The notes: generated by a model not told the origin, from the sequence alone. Positions 1 through 9,141 are shown, counted from the first letter of the stretch. The stretch is 64,000 bases of DNA from Thalassospira sp. TSL5-1 (GCF_001907695.1 NZ_KV880637.1:558001-622000), one strand, 5' to 3'. Translations and numbers: made by a program.

Positions 1-362
1 AGGCCCTTCCACAGATATTCCTCGCTTAACAGGCTATCAAGGTGGCCCTGCAGCGACAAAACACCGCCTTTCCGGGCAATTTCGGCCAATTGCAAAATTT
101 GCAGCGCCGCATCGGACGGGTTGCGCGACGGATGAAAAATCGTCCGTGCCAGTACCCGGCCAATGCCCAGAAACTCGCCCAGGGAAAAACACACCGCTGT
201 AATCGCGGCAGTCCCCCCGATGACGATCAGGATTGACGGTACGTCAATAAATGCGCCCGGCGATCCGCCCAGCACAACTGCAGCTATCACCAGCGCAAAC
301 CCGACGATAAGCCCGACCACCGTTGCGATGTCGAACGTCGTCTTCGTCCCCCCGTCCGCCAT
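1..362 (-). CDS. motA: Flagellar motor stator protein MotA/PomA (partial, runs off left edge)
   Basis: Translating the minus strand from an ATG at 362 gives 120 residues of the N-terminal part of MotA/PomA before the window ends. Two hydrophobic helices are visible (about residues 10-30 and 40-60), with the family signature of a GGSP turn followed by an IDVPS segment and VIGGT, then the start of the cytoplasmic domain. MotA surrounds MotB in the stator ring that couples ion flow to rotation. It lies 23 bp after fliN in a fliF-fliH-fliN-motA run. The likely MotB partner is far away at 30967. The gene is intact as far as can be seen; whether it is proton or sodium driven cannot be told. Confidence 0.9.
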   Translation of the reverse strand, partial: MADGGTKTTFDIATVVGLIVGFALVIAAVVLGGSPGAFIDVPSILIVIGGTAAITAVCFSLGEFLGIGRVLARTIFHPSRNPSDAALQILQLAEIARKGGVLSLQGHLDSLLSEEYLWKG

Positions 363-385
363 TCCCAGCTATCCTTCTGACCAGC

Positions 386-748
386 CTAGTTTCGTTCCGA
401 TTTAATGATTTCCGTCATGGTGACACCCAGACGGTCTTCGACAACAACCACTTCGCCACGCGCGACCAGGCGGTTGTTGACATATATATCAATAGCTTCC
501 CCAACTTTGCGGTCAAGCTCCACGACAGCACCACGGCCCAATTTCAGCAACTGGCTGACCTGCATGGTGGCTTTTCCCAGCACCGCCGAGACCTGGACGG
601 GAATATCATATACCGCTTCCAGGTCCTTGGAGGTTTTCATCCCCTCGCCACTGGTATCGAGTCCGGCCAGCAATTCGGTTCCTTCGCCTTCCAGCTCGAT
701 ATCGTCATCATCGAGTTCGGACAGTTCAAGATCGTCATCATCTGCCAT
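386..748 (-). CDS. fliN: Flagellar motor switch protein FliN
   Basis: A 120-residue protein with an acidic N-terminal arm (Asp/Glu-rich, residues 1-30) and a C-terminal SpoA/SurfaceAntigen domain (about 45-118). The domain carries the typical run from YDIPVQVSAVLG through LLKLGRGAVVELD to LVARGEVVVVED and a final GVTMTEI. FliN forms the lower rim of the C-ring, binds FliM and FliH, and helps set rotation direction. The length is usual for alphaproteobacteria. It sits between fliH and motA in the same direction. Confidence 0.95.
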   Translation of the reverse strand: MADDDDLELSELDDDDIELEGEGTELLAGLDTSGEGMKTSKDLEAVYDIPVQVSAVLGKATMQVSQLLKLGRGAVVELDRKVGEAIDIYVNNRLVARGEVVVVEDRLGVTMTEIIKSERN

Positions 749-864
749 TTTGTTCTCCTGCTTGTATCAGGTGGATTGCGCCTGGCGAACCTGTATTGTC
801 GCTTTCATCACCGCTGTGATGCAATCTATTGTTTTATTGTGCCAAAGTCATTGATTTAGGCAGC

Positions 865-1953
865 TCAACTATTGTGATCGGTTTGCGGTTTTTTAGCGGG
901 GCTTTCATCGTTTCGCGAGGCAGGCCCGGTGCCCTGCGATGCTGTGCTGTCAGGGCGGGCTGAAGGCTCCGACAGTTCGGCTGACGGCGACGATGCGGCG
1001 TCAGTCGTGGCATTTTCGGCTGTGCTATCGTTGGGGGCAGGCTGCTTTGCCGTTTGGGTCGGGGCCTGTTCGGGGACTGGCGATGGGGCATGATTTGCCG
1101 GGGTTGCCTCAGCCTCAGCATGGTCTGCCGTCGTTTCGTGCATACCTGTATTTATGTCCTCGTCGGGCAGGCGGCTTTCCTGCAGGGCCGGGTCGGCCAT
1201 CGGGTTTTGGTCGAGCAGGTCATGGGCTTCGCGGTGGGCGGCAATCGCCTTTTCGATAATGGCATTGATCTCGCCCCATGTGCGGGCCTGGTCGCGCACG
1301 GCAGTACCATCGCCCCAGGATACCCGGCAATCCCCTTTGGCAATGCTGGCTTCGCCTACAACCACGGCCTGCCCGGAAAAACCCCGGCTTCGTGCAATTT
1401 CGGCAACGCGGTCCTGCAAGCTATCGGCAATTTCGGGGTGAACCTGGATCAAGACTTTGGGCGCATCAAACAGGTTTGATAGCGATTGACGAATGATTTG
1501 TTCAATCTCGGCGGTTGAATTTTCACTCATCCAGACCGGCAACAGTTTTTTGACAATCGCCTGGGTGACGTGAATGGCATCCTCGGCGGTGCTGGCGTGA
1601 GCCCGCTTTTGCAATTCGTCAATATGGTTCATCCAGGCGGCGATTTGTGCGGCGGTATCGGAAACTGCCTTTTCCAGCGATGACAGAATTTCCTCGCGTC
1701 CCTGGGTCAGGCCTTCCTGATGGCCCTGGGCAAAGGCTTCTTCACGCGCGCGGGTTTCGGTGTCGCGCAGCATGGTTTGCATTTGCTCTTCGGTGTAAAT
1801 GGCGGGTGGGGGCGGCGGGGCCTCTTCTTCCGCAGTCTTCTTTTTTGATTTGCGTTTTAGCGAATAATGTTCTTCCTGCGCGCCGGCCGGCCGGATGACG
1901 GTATCGGCGTCGTCAAAGTTCAGGGTAAATTTGAATTTTTCGATCGCAGTCAT
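865..1953 (-). CDS. fliH: Flagellar assembly protein FliH with long C-terminal tail
   Basis: Residues about 60-245 look like FliH: an A/Q/E-rich coiled coil with GHQEG and TQGREE repeats, then the globular V-ATPase-E-like part with the conserved KGDCRVSWGDGTAVRD segment. FliH regulates the export ATPase FliI and docks it to FliN. At 362 residues it is long for the family. The extra roughly 115 C-terminal residues are low complexity (Ala, Pro, Thr, Ser, Glu) and probably disordered. It follows fliF after an 88-bp gap that holds a hairpin but no fliG. The start codon has no clear ribosome binding site. Confidence 0.85.
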   Translation of the reverse strand: MTAIEKFKFTLNFDDADTVIRPAGAQEEHYSLKRKSKKKTAEEEAPPPPPAIYTEEQMQTMLRDTETRAREEAFAQGHQEGLTQGREEILSSLEKAVSDTAAQIAAWMNHIDELQKRAHASTAEDAIHVTQAIVKKLLPVWMSENSTAEIEQIIRQSLSNLFDAPKVLIQVHPEIADSLQDRVAEIARSRGFSGQAVVVGEASIAKGDCRVSWGDGTAVRDQARTWGEINAIIEKAIAAHREAHDLLDQNPMADPALQESRLPDEDINTGMHETTADHAEAEATPANHAPSPVPEQAPTQTAKQPAPNDSTAENATTDAASSPSAELSEPSARPDSTASQGTGPASRNDESPAKKPQTDHNS

Positions 1954-1982
1954 ATGATATCGGCAATCTGTCGGGTGTTAGT

Positions 1983-2000
1983 CCGGGGTCGTAACCCCGG
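1983..2000. other. Intercistronic hairpin between fliF and fliH
   Basis: A perfect 7-bp inverted repeat (CCGGGGT, 4-nt loop, ACCCCGG) lies between the fliF stop and the fliH start. It has no T-run, so it is not a classical terminator. It may act as an RNA processing or stability element. It occupies the place where fliG sits in many related clusters. Confidence 0.5.
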
Positions 2001-2041
2001 ATCAGGAAAGTATCAAACAGGCAACATCACACCATTGGCGA

Positions 2042-3697
2042 TCAGTTTTCCTGATAAAGCCAGTTGCGAATGATCGCCAGGGCCTCTTCCGGGTGTTTGT
2101 CGACAATTTCGCCAATCTTTTTGACAGACGATGCCTTCACCCGGCCTTCAACCTGCGAAATATTGATCAGCTCTTCATGCTCGTCATTCATGCTTGCCCC
2201 CGGGACGGGGGCCGGGCCCGCCAGGGCGGGCTGTCCGCCCTCGGTCATCATGCTGCCATCTTCGGACAGAAGCTGCCGCTGCGCCATGTCGGCGGCGCTG
2301 GGCAGGGTTTCAAAGGCACGGGTCAGTAGCGGACGGACCACCAGCAGGATGACCAGGATGGCGACAATCGCCAGCACCAGCATTTCAGCAATGCGGTAAA
2401 CTTCGGTTTTGTCGAGCCCCAGGAAGGTATCAACCGGCGCATCGCTGAACATGTCGGATGTATCGGCAAATTTCATATTGATCACTTCAACCTGGTCGCC
2501 CCGGTTGGGATCATAGCCAATTGCACTGCGCACCAGGGCGGCAATCTTGTCCAGGTCCTGCTTGGAGCGTTCCTGATAAACCTTCTCGCCATTTTCGTTG
2601 GTGGTATAGGTTCCGTCTACCAGTACCGCGACGGTCACACGTGAAACTTCGCCAATTTCCTTGATACTTGTGGTCGTGGTTTTGGAAATTTCGTAATTGA
2701 CCGTTTCTTCCGACCGGGTTTCCTGGCTGTTGCTGCCCGCATTGTTGTTGCCCAGATTGGGGTCGGGCAGGTTGTTTTGCAATGTGACAGGGTCGGAACC
2801 ATCAGTTTCGGTGTTGGTCGAGGATTGATCCACAGTCTGGCTCGAACGCACAACCTGTTCATCGGGGTTGAAGCGTTCGTTGTTGGTCGTGATCTTGTCG
2901 AAATTCATATCGACAGAAACTTCGGCACGTACCTGGTCATATCCCAGCGAGCGCGACAGCAGGTCTTCGATGGTGTTGCGCAGGCGCGTTTCGTTGCGCA
3001 CGCGCATTTCATTGGCGGTCTGGGTCAGGAAGGTGGCAGTTTGCTGTTCACCATCGCCCCGCGCCAGCAAATGCCCGCGTTCATCAATGATGGAAACCTT
3101 GCTGGGCACCAGTTGCGGCACGGCGGCCGCCACCAGATGCTGGATGGCGGCAATCTGTTCGGCATCCAGTTCCTTGCCCTGCAATTGCAGCGCGATCGAG
3201 GCACTTGGTTCCTGGGTTTCGCGTGAAAACATCTGGCGTTTGGGTAAAACCAGGTGGACACGGGCCTGTTTCACCGCCTGGATCGAGGCAATGGTCCGTG
3301 CCAGTTCACCTTCGAGCGCGCGAACATGGTTGATGTTCTGCTCGAAACTGGTCGAGCCCATGCCGTCCTGCTTGTCGAAAATTTCGTAGCCGACCGACCC
3401 ACCCGAGGGCAGGCCTGCTTCGGCCATCGAAATGCGCATCCGGTTGACCTGGTCGGCGGGCACCAGAATTTCGGTACCCCCTTTAAGCAATTGATAGTCG
3501 ATCTGTTGGGTTTCCAGGCGATCCACGATCTGCCCGGCATCGGCAGGGGACAGGTCACGATAGAGCAGTTCCATATTCGGCGCGGAAACACGCAGAATCA
3601 GAAACGCAAAAAACACAATCAACAATAGGCCCACGCCCGACAACGCCATCAGACGTGTCGGCCCCAGGCTCTTGAGAGTCTGTAAAATGCCGCCCAT
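2042..3697 (-). CDS. fliF: Flagellar MS-ring protein FliF
   Basis: A 551-residue FliF. There is an N-terminal membrane helix (about residues 18-40), the YscJ/FliF ring-building domain with the NMELLYRDLS and PADQVNRMRI segments, and a second domain with VEVSVDMNFDK-like sequence. A Ser/Asn-rich spacer follows, then a second membrane helix (about 435-460) and a cytoplasmic FliG-binding tail. The tail ends in a segment with VEGRVKASSVKKIGE and HPEEALAIIRNW. FliF builds the MS ring on which the basal body and C-ring assemble. The conserved tail implies FliG is encoded elsewhere in this genome. It is the first gene of the fliF-fliH-fliN-motA run. Confidence 0.95.
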   Translation of the reverse strand: MGGILQTLKSLGPTRLMALSGVGLLLIVFFAFLILRVSAPNMELLYRDLSPADAGQIVDRLETQQIDYQLLKGGTEILVPADQVNRMRISMAEAGLPSGGSVGYEIFDKQDGMGSTSFEQNINHVRALEGELARTIASIQAVKQARVHLVLPKRQMFSRETQEPSASIALQLQGKELDAEQIAAIQHLVAAAVPQLVPSKVSIIDERGHLLARGDGEQQTATFLTQTANEMRVRNETRLRNTIEDLLSRSLGYDQVRAEVSVDMNFDKITTNNERFNPDEQVVRSSQTVDQSSTNTETDGSDPVTLQNNLPDPNLGNNNAGSNSQETRSEETVNYEISKTTTTSIKEIGEVSRVTVAVLVDGTYTTNENGEKVYQERSKQDLDKIAALVRSAIGYDPNRGDQVEVINMKFADTSDMFSDAPVDTFLGLDKTEVYRIAEMLVLAIVAILVILLVVRPLLTRAFETLPSAADMAQRQLLSEDGSMMTEGGQPALAGPAPVPGASMNDEHEELINISQVEGRVKASSVKKIGEIVDKHPEEALAIIRNWLYQEN

Positions 3698-3809
3698 TCA
3701 GGCTGCTCCTATCCCGCTCGGTCGCCCCAATTCCCAAACTGGCAAGCTGTCATTGCCTAGCATCCCCTAACACGAATAGGGGGGCAAGTTGAAGAACAGG
3801 TTAACGACC

Positions 3810-3823
3810 GGCAAATTTTGCCC
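3810..3823. promoter_or_regulatory. Palindrome GGCAAATTTTGCCC upstream of fliF
   Basis: A near-perfect palindrome 113 bp upstream of the fliF ATG. The same 14 bases occur in the leader of fliD (11028-11041) and, with one change, upstream of fliQ (42133). No well-spaced sigma-54 site was found here; a GGGCACA box next to it has a spacing one base too short. It may be an operator for the flagellar activator. The function is inference. Confidence 0.4.
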
Positions 3824-3892
3824 ACTTGTGCCCCTATGCCGGGTCTTTCGGGTGCATCAATCCACATTATACCATGTAGGTATTCGCGCAGG

Positions 3893-3922
3893 AAAAAAAA
3901 AGCCCGGCCAAAAAAGCCGGGC
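3893..3922 (-). terminator. Rho-independent terminator of fliK-flgD-flgE
   Basis: On the minus strand a 7-bp GC stem (GCCCGGC/GCCGGGC, 7-nt loop) is followed by nine T residues. It lies 75 bp after the flgE stop. A second hairpin with nested arms (3958-3998, CGCGGGT/ACCCGCG inside AAACCGG/CCGGTTT) overlaps the flgE stop codon. Confidence 0.85.
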
Positions 3923-3996
3923 AAGGTCCTAACAGCATAACTGTGGCAGAACGTGCCAAACCGGTCACGCGGGTGATAAACCCGCGTTTGCCCGGT

Positions 3997-5712
3997 TTAA
4001 CGTTTCAACCGGATCAGCTCTTCAAGCATTTCGTCCGTTGTGGTGATGGTTTTGGTATTGGCCGAATAGGCACGCTGGGTCACGATCATGTTGGTGAATT
4101 CTCCGGCCAGATCCACGTTCGAGGATTCAAGGGCCGATGCCACCACCTTGCCCGCCCCGTTCTGGCCCGGTTCGCGCAACAGATAATCGCCTGATTCACG
4201 GGTCTGGCGGTAAACGTTGCCGGTATGGTGCTCAAGGGAATCGGGGGACTCAACGGTGGCAATCGCCAGTTTGTAGACCGGGCGTTTCACCCCGTTGGCA
4301 AATTCGACCTGCAAATAACCATCTTCGGTAAAGCCGTAATTCACCATCGTCCCGGCCCGGGCACCGTCCTGGTTAATATAGTGCGTGGTGTAATCGATCA
4401 GGTTGCCGTTGGCATCGGTGCCCGCAGCAAACTGGGTGATGCCGTCGGTCTGGCCGATGGTCCCGGCATCCAGGGTAAAGGAACTGGGTTCTGCGCCGTT
4501 GGTCCAGGTGATGCCGGTGATGGGCTGATCAACACGCGACAGGCCACCTTCATCGGTAAAGGTTTTAAGCGAACCATCGCCGTTAAAGGTTATGGTACCC
4601 GACGCGATCAGGCCGTTCGGATGCTGTGTCGAGTCAAGTTGACCTGCTTCAGTCGACCCGGTTAGCTCATAGCCCCATTTGTTCTGACCCAGCTTGACGA
4701 TTTGCAGGTTCAGCTTGTGGGCTGTACCGAGAGAATCATAAACCGTAATTGGCAGACTGTTATTTGCCGTAATCGCACCCGAGGCAATATTGCCTGCACC
4801 CGGGGTAAAGGCCGGCGTTGTTGTCAGGGTGCCAATGCCAAGGCCTGCCAGCGGGGTATTGGTACCTTCGGCCAGGGTCAGGGTTTCTTCAGGGTCGGTC
4901 GAGGCAATGGACAGGGTATGGTTGGTGCTGGTGGTATCCACCTTCGCCGTTACGCCGGTCAGGGCTGAAATCTTGGTAGCGAGGCTGTTAAGGGTTTCAC
5001 CCGCTGCAATGGTAACGGTCTGTGCTGCGCCGGTGCCAACCGCAATCGTGAAGGTGTCACCGGCATTGACGCCGGGCAGGGTGGTCAGATCGGTAGTGTC
5101 GGCATCAATACCAGCCGTGCTCGAGGTTGTCGGGGTGCCGTTCAGTGCGGTTTCATCCGAATTGAAGTTTGCGCCAAATTCGATACGGGTGGTCGAGGCG
5201 GCGGCTGTCAGGATGGAGTTGATGTCCAGAACCTGCAGGTCGCCTGCAGCCGAACTGTTCGACGAGGTGACATTACCGTTACGATCCAGAAGCTGGCCGT
5301 TACGGTCTGTTGCCCAACCCTGGACATAATAGCCAGCGGTATTTTTAAGCAGGCCGTTGTCATCGGGTTTGAAATCACCCGCACGGGTAAAGAACATCTC
5401 GCTATCCTCGCCCGGGGTTGCGGTGTCTCGCACCAGGAAAAAGCCGTCGCCCGAAATGGCCGCAGCCGTGGTCGACGAGGTTGCCTGCAGCAACCCCTGT
5501 TTGCTGATCAGGGCTGTCGGGTGAAACTGTACACCGCCCGGCGTGTATTTGGTGCCGGTGGCAGCCTGTGTCACAAGGGTCGAAAAACGACCCACTGTGC
5601 TTTTATAACCCACTGTATTGAGGTTCGAGATGTTGTCCGAAATAACGCCAAGGTTCTGACTTTGGGCGTTCAGGCCGGATACACCGGAAATCATTGCACC
5701 GAAAAGGCTCAT
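3997..5712 (-). CDS. flgE: Flagellar hook protein FlgE
   Basis: A 571-residue FlgE. The N-terminal rod/hook motif is clear (residues 1-40, with ISDNISNLNTVGYKS), as is the hook FlgE/F/G family C-terminus (SNVDLAGEFTNMIVTQRAYSAN, then TTTDEMLEELIRL). The middle is Thr/Gly/Asn-rich and variable, as expected for surface domains D1 and D2. FlgE forms the universal joint outside the outer membrane. It is the third gene after fliK and flgD, 50 bp from flgD, and is closed by a strong terminator. Confidence 0.95.
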   Translation of the reverse strand: MSLFGAMISGVSGLNAQSQNLGVISDNISNLNTVGYKSTVGRFSTLVTQAATGTKYTPGGVQFHPTALISKQGLLQATSSTTAAAISGDGFFLVRDTATPGEDSEMFFTRAGDFKPDDNGLLKNTAGYYVQGWATDRNGQLLDRNGNVTSSNSSAAGDLQVLDINSILTAAASTTRIEFGANFNSDETALNGTPTTSSTAGIDADTTDLTTLPGVNAGDTFTIAVGTGAAQTVTIAAGETLNSLATKISALTGVTAKVDTTSTNHTLSIASTDPEETLTLAEGTNTPLAGLGIGTLTTTPAFTPGAGNIASGAITANNSLPITVYDSLGTAHKLNLQIVKLGQNKWGYELTGSTEAGQLDSTQHPNGLIASGTITFNGDGSLKTFTDEGGLSRVDQPITGITWTNGAEPSSFTLDAGTIGQTDGITQFAAGTDANGNLIDYTTHYINQDGARAGTMVNYGFTEDGYLQVEFANGVKRPVYKLAIATVESPDSLEHHTGNVYRQTRESGDYLLREPGQNGAGKVVASALESSNVDLAGEFTNMIVTQRAYSANTKTITTTDEMLEELIRLKR

Positions 5713-5762
5713 TTTTATCTCCTGCGCTTACAGGCTGTTAGGTTTTTCAATTGATTATTCGA

Positions 5763-6623
5763 TCAGGTATTGTTGTTGTCTGATGTTTGGTCGCCGCTGC
5801 CGGTCGTGTTGTCGGCAGTATCTTCGCTGGTGCCGCCGGTCTCGCCGTCGCCTGCCGTTCCGTCAGTGCCGCCGGTGCCATCCGTGCCTCCTGTGCCGGG
5901 TTTGTCGTCTGTCGGATTCGAGGCGAGTTTGACGTTGGTCAGGGTTCCAAATGGTACCGATACATCGCCGACGCGCAGATAAATGTCGTTATCACCAATA
6001 TCGACACTGTCGACCTTGCCGACGATGCCAATCGAGACGCGGGCCGGGTTGCCTTCTTTGTCTTTGAAGGGTTCGCCAGACGTCGAGAGGGGTTGGACTT
6101 TCAGGGTATAGGCACCTGCTTCATCTTCTATGGCATCCCCGGAATTGTTCTGACCTTTCCAGGTGAAGTTTTGAACACCTTCGATGTTTTTTACTTCTTC
6201 GGCATAAACCGTTTTGCCATTCTGATCGACCACCGAAATCTTCGCGGCGGGCACTTGTGGTGAAATGCTGTATTTGAAGTTCAAAGGCTCGCCCGGTGTG
6301 TACCAGTTGGTATCGCCAACGGCCTCGATCTGTGCACCGACATAGGACAGGGCCGAAAGCTGGCGCTGCTGTCCCTGCATGGTCAGCAGGTTTTCAAGGT
6401 TTTTGTTGGTCTGAATTCCCTGTTCAACCTGGGCGAACTGGCTCAGCTGGTCGGTGAATTTGTCACTTTCCATCGGCGAGGTCGGGTCCTGGTTTTTCAA
6501 CTGCGTTGTCAGCAGCGTCAAAAAGCTGTCAAAGTTTTGCGACAGCGACTGCGCCGCGCGTGACGAGGCCGCATTTGCGTTGGTACCCTGGAGACCGATA
6601 TTGGTCATGGATGATACGGTCAT
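5763..6623 (-). CDS. flgD: Hook cap protein FlgD
   Basis: A 286-residue FlgD. The conserved N-terminal export and assembly region is present (FLTLLTTQLKNQDPTSPMES at about 34-53, then FTDQLSQFAQVEQG). A middle FLN/Tudor-like part with FTWKGQNNSGD follows. The last about 45 residues are a Gly/Thr/Asp repeat tail (GGTDGT-type units) that most FlgD proteins lack. FlgD caps the growing hook and is needed for FlgE polymerisation. It lies 16 bp after the fliK stop. Confidence 0.93.
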   Translation of the reverse strand: MTVSSMTNIGLQGTNANAASSRAAQSLSQNFDSFLTLLTTQLKNQDPTSPMESDKFTDQLSQFAQVEQGIQTNKNLENLLTMQGQQRQLSALSYVGAQIEAVGDTNWYTPGEPLNFKYSISPQVPAAKISVVDQNGKTVYAEEVKNIEGVQNFTWKGQNNSGDAIEDEAGAYTLKVQPLSTSGEPFKDKEGNPARVSIGIVGKVDSVDIGDNDIYLRVGDVSVPFGTLTNVKLASNPTDDKPGTGGTDGTGGTDGTAGDGETGGTSEDTADNTTGSGDQTSDNNNT

Positions 6624-6639
6624 CTGCTATCTCCGGTGT

Positions 6640-8259
6640 CTAAATGCGGATATCGACAAGGCCGTTGGAATTGATCCCGTACCCCACAGCCACATGCTGT
6701 GCCAGTTCGGCACCGCTGATAATGTCGCCGTCATTGGGGCGGGAAGCCACGCCACGTCCGGAATTTCCGGCCTGCTGTTGCGGGTTTTGGCCCTGTCCCC
6801 CGTCCTGGCGGTGTTCAAAGGTAAAACTTTGGGAATCGGCGTTCAGCCCGGCATCACGCAGGGCCTGCTGCAAACCCTTTACATCCTGGCGCAGCATATC
6901 AAGCGTTTGGCGATTATCAGCCTGGACCACGGTCTGAACCCGTCCGTCATGCGATATTTCCAGTTTCACATCGACCCGGCCTAAATGTTCCGGGCGGAGC
7001 TGTACGGAAATGCGATCTACCCCGTCGCCCGCAGCATTTTTAATATGGACGGCAACCTGTTGTTGCACGGTCTGGGCGGTGGCCGCCCCTTTACCGGCCT
7101 GCGTGGCGGCCTGGGCGGTGGCTGCGGCGTTTGCGCCATTGGCATTCTGTCCGGTCAGGCCAGTCACTGGGCCATTGGCATTTGTCCCGTCAACCGCCCC
7201 GACACCGGCATTGGCCGGGTTTTGCGCCTTGGCTGTGGCCGGGGTTGAGCCTTGCGGCGTTACGGCATTTTGCAGGGCGGCAAGATTTGCCATAGTGGTG
7301 TTAGTGGCCTGATGACTGGCATTGGCGGTATTGGACCCATTAGCCCCGTTGGCCGCAGCGTTATTGTTGCCATTCTGGTTGTTCGCACCTGCATTGGCAC
7401 TTGTGCTGGCATCCGTTTTGCCGGCCCCCTGCTGTTTTAAGGCGGCTTCAAATCCGGCTTTGGCATCGGTACCTGTGGCGTCCCCCTCTGCAGGTGTGCC
7501 GGATTTGGCGGCAGCCTGCATGGTTTTGGCGGCTGCGCCATCTCCCTGCACGGCATTATTTGCCGAGGCCGATTGTGACAGCGCGGTTGAATTTAATAAC
7601 GCATCCTTTGATGATCCGTCACCGGTCTGCATATTTGTGCCCTGTGTGCCAACGCCCATCGGCAGGCCAATATTGCTTTGGCTGGCAATAACGGGCTGGG
7701 TTGCAGCCGCCAGGGCTTCGGTCACAGTGGGGGTGCCATTAACGTCCAGTTCGTCCTGCGCGGTTCCGGTTTTGGCAGGTTTGCTCGTGTCCGCCAGTTT
7801 TTCGCCAGTTTCGGTGTCCTGGCTGTTTTCCGGTTTGGCCGTGTCGTTGGCGGCCGTTTTTTCTGCAGGTTTATCTTCTGTGCGCGTGTTGTCTGTATCG
7901 TTTGTCTGCTCTGCCGTTTTCGGCTTGTCTTTGTGGTGAACGTCTTCTTTGGTCGGGCTGTCGGCTTTTTGCGCCGGTTCGTCCGGGCGGTCACTTTTTC
8001 GTCCGTCCACATCGCGGTCGTCGCGTGCGCTCTCGCGAACAGGGGCACGGTCTTCACGGTCGTTGCGCGTGTCGCGCAAGGCGGTTTCCGTGGCGGCAGT
8101 ATTTGCCGGTTGGGTCCGGGTGCGGGCCGCATTATTGGACCGTTCCGCCTGGACTTTGTCCATGACGTCGGCAAAGGCCACGCTGCTGCTGGCAGTTTGG
8201 TTCTGCGCAGGCACCGATATGGTTGGCGTGTTGATTTTATCGATCGCAGAGCTGTGCAT
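6640..8259 (-). CDS. fliK: Flagellar hook-length control protein FliK
   Basis: A 539-residue protein from the ATG at 8259. The first about 420 residues are low complexity (Ala, Asn, Thr, Gln, charged), as in FliK molecular rulers. The C-terminal Flg_hook domain follows (about 430-515), with ISVQLRPEHLGRVDVKLE, DNRQTLDMLRQDV and LQQALRDAGLN. FliK measures hook length and switches FlhB specificity. A longer reading from a TTG at 8298 is rejected because it would start inside the sigma-54 promoter (8294-8309). The ATG at 8259 has AAAAGGGA seven bases upstream. It is the first gene of fliK-flgD-flgE. Confidence 0.9.
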   Translation of the reverse strand: MHSSAIDKINTPTISVPAQNQTASSSVAFADVMDKVQAERSNNAARTRTQPANTAATETALRDTRNDREDRAPVRESARDDRDVDGRKSDRPDEPAQKADSPTKEDVHHKDKPKTAEQTNDTDNTRTEDKPAEKTAANDTAKPENSQDTETGEKLADTSKPAKTGTAQDELDVNGTPTVTEALAAATQPVIASQSNIGLPMGVGTQGTNMQTGDGSSKDALLNSTALSQSASANNAVQGDGAAAKTMQAAAKSGTPAEGDATGTDAKAGFEAALKQQGAGKTDASTSANAGANNQNGNNNAAANGANGSNTANASHQATNTTMANLAALQNAVTPQGSTPATAKAQNPANAGVGAVDGTNANGPVTGLTGQNANGANAAATAQAATQAGKGAATAQTVQQQVAVHIKNAAGDGVDRISVQLRPEHLGRVDVKLEISHDGRVQTVVQADNRQTLDMLRQDVKGLQQALRDAGLNADSQSFTFEHRQDGGQGQNPQQQAGNSGRGVASRPNDGDIISGAELAQHVAVGYGINSNGLVDIRI

Positions 8260-8293
8260 GACACGGTCCCTTTTGTAAGTCTGCGATAGAGGA

Positions 8294-8309
8294 TGCAAAC
8301 ATCGGGCCA
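8294..8309 (-). promoter_or_regulatory. Sigma-54 promoter of fliK-flgD-flgE
   Basis: The minus strand reads TGGCCCG-ATGT-TTGCA, one base from the TGGCACG-N4-TTGCW consensus with correct GG-GC spacing. It lies about 35 bp before the fliK ATG. It fixes the start of the operon and the fliK start codon. Confidence 0.75.
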
Positions 8310-8504
8310 GTTTCGTGCGTGCTGTAATCTCTTTTAAATCAGTACCTTAATCCGAGGTGGAGATGATCGGGCACTTTTTGCCGGTTTGCATCGGTGCCTG
8401 TTGCCCGGAACAGGGTAAAAAGAGCAGCGCGATCATGTCAGGAAAAGAATGAAGCGAAGGATACCGAAAGGGCGAAAACGGGAAGGAAGTTTTGCCTGCG
8501 GGAC

Positions 8505-8535
8505 AAAAAATCCCCCGGTCCTGTGGATCGGGGGA
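8505..8535 (-). terminator. Terminator after fliS
   Basis: On the minus strand a stem (TCCCCCG... with CGGGGGA) is followed by six T residues, about 60 bp after the fliS stop. The rest of 8310-8504 shows nothing recognisable. Confidence 0.8.
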
Positions 8536-8595
8536 CATGAGCGCAAACTCTGCGCTTTTTTGTGCTGTCAAACTGTTATCTGCTGTCTGAGCAGG

Positions 8596-9141
8596 TCAGG
8601 CGGAAATCGAAATGCCCGACGGGCGTGGCGGTTGTTTATCACCTTCGTCTGATGATGCGACCGGTTTATTGCCAGCAGCTTCACCATCGGCTTGAGTCGC
8701 TTCGGGTGACAAATCCTGCTGTTCCGGGTTTCCATCCTTGGCATTTTGCATGGCCTGGCGTAATTCATCGCCCCCGCGCCGCGCCAGAATGGCCCAGGAA
8801 TCCCGCATTGGCGTCAGCAGGCCAATAACATCCTGTGCTGCCTGTGGGTCGTTATGTCGGTCAACCTTCATTAGGTGCACCAGCGAAAACCGGTAAATTT
8901 CCTGCAGGTTGCGGGCAATTTCGCCACCCTGATCCAGGTCGAGTGTTCCTTGCAGGTGGGCAATAATGTCCATTGCTTTGCAATTGGCATTGCAACGTGC
9001 CTGAATATCGTTTGCTTCAATCGCCTTGATGGCTTCCTGCAATACGGATATTGCCTTGTTATACAGCATGTAAACCATTTGGGCCGGCGATGCCGTGTTG
9101 ACCTGCTGGTCGCCATAGGCTCGGGCTGCGTTTGTATTCAT
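8596..9141 (-). CDS. fliS: Flagellin export chaperone FliS
   Basis: A 181-residue protein. Its first about 130 residues match FliS: an NTASPAQMVYMLYNKAI start, then an all-helical bundle. FliS binds the C-terminus of newly made flagellin and prevents early polymerisation. The about 50 C-terminal residues are polar and probably disordered, beyond the usual FliS length of about 130. It follows fliD by 53 bp and shares its sigma-54 promoter and the terminator at 8505. Confidence 0.9.
   Translation of the reverse strand: MNTNAARAYGDQQVNTASPAQMVYMLYNKAISVLQEAIKAIEANDIQARCNANCKAMDIIAHLQGTLDLDQGGEIARNLQEIYRFSLVHLMKVDRHNDPQAAQDVIGLLTPMRDSWAILARRGGDELRQAMQNAKDGNPEQQDLSPEATQADGEAAGNKPVASSDEGDKQPPRPSGISISA

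Noticed and set aside
323-859. Open frame opposite fliN
   Set aside because: Composition and lack of any motif show it is the complement of fliN.
2635-2862. Alternate frames in fliF as a frameshifted gene
   Set aside because: The main fliF frame is continuous and complete.
8260-8298. Longer fliK reading from a TTG at 8298
   Set aside because: It would begin within the sigma-54 promoter and upstream of the expected transcript start.
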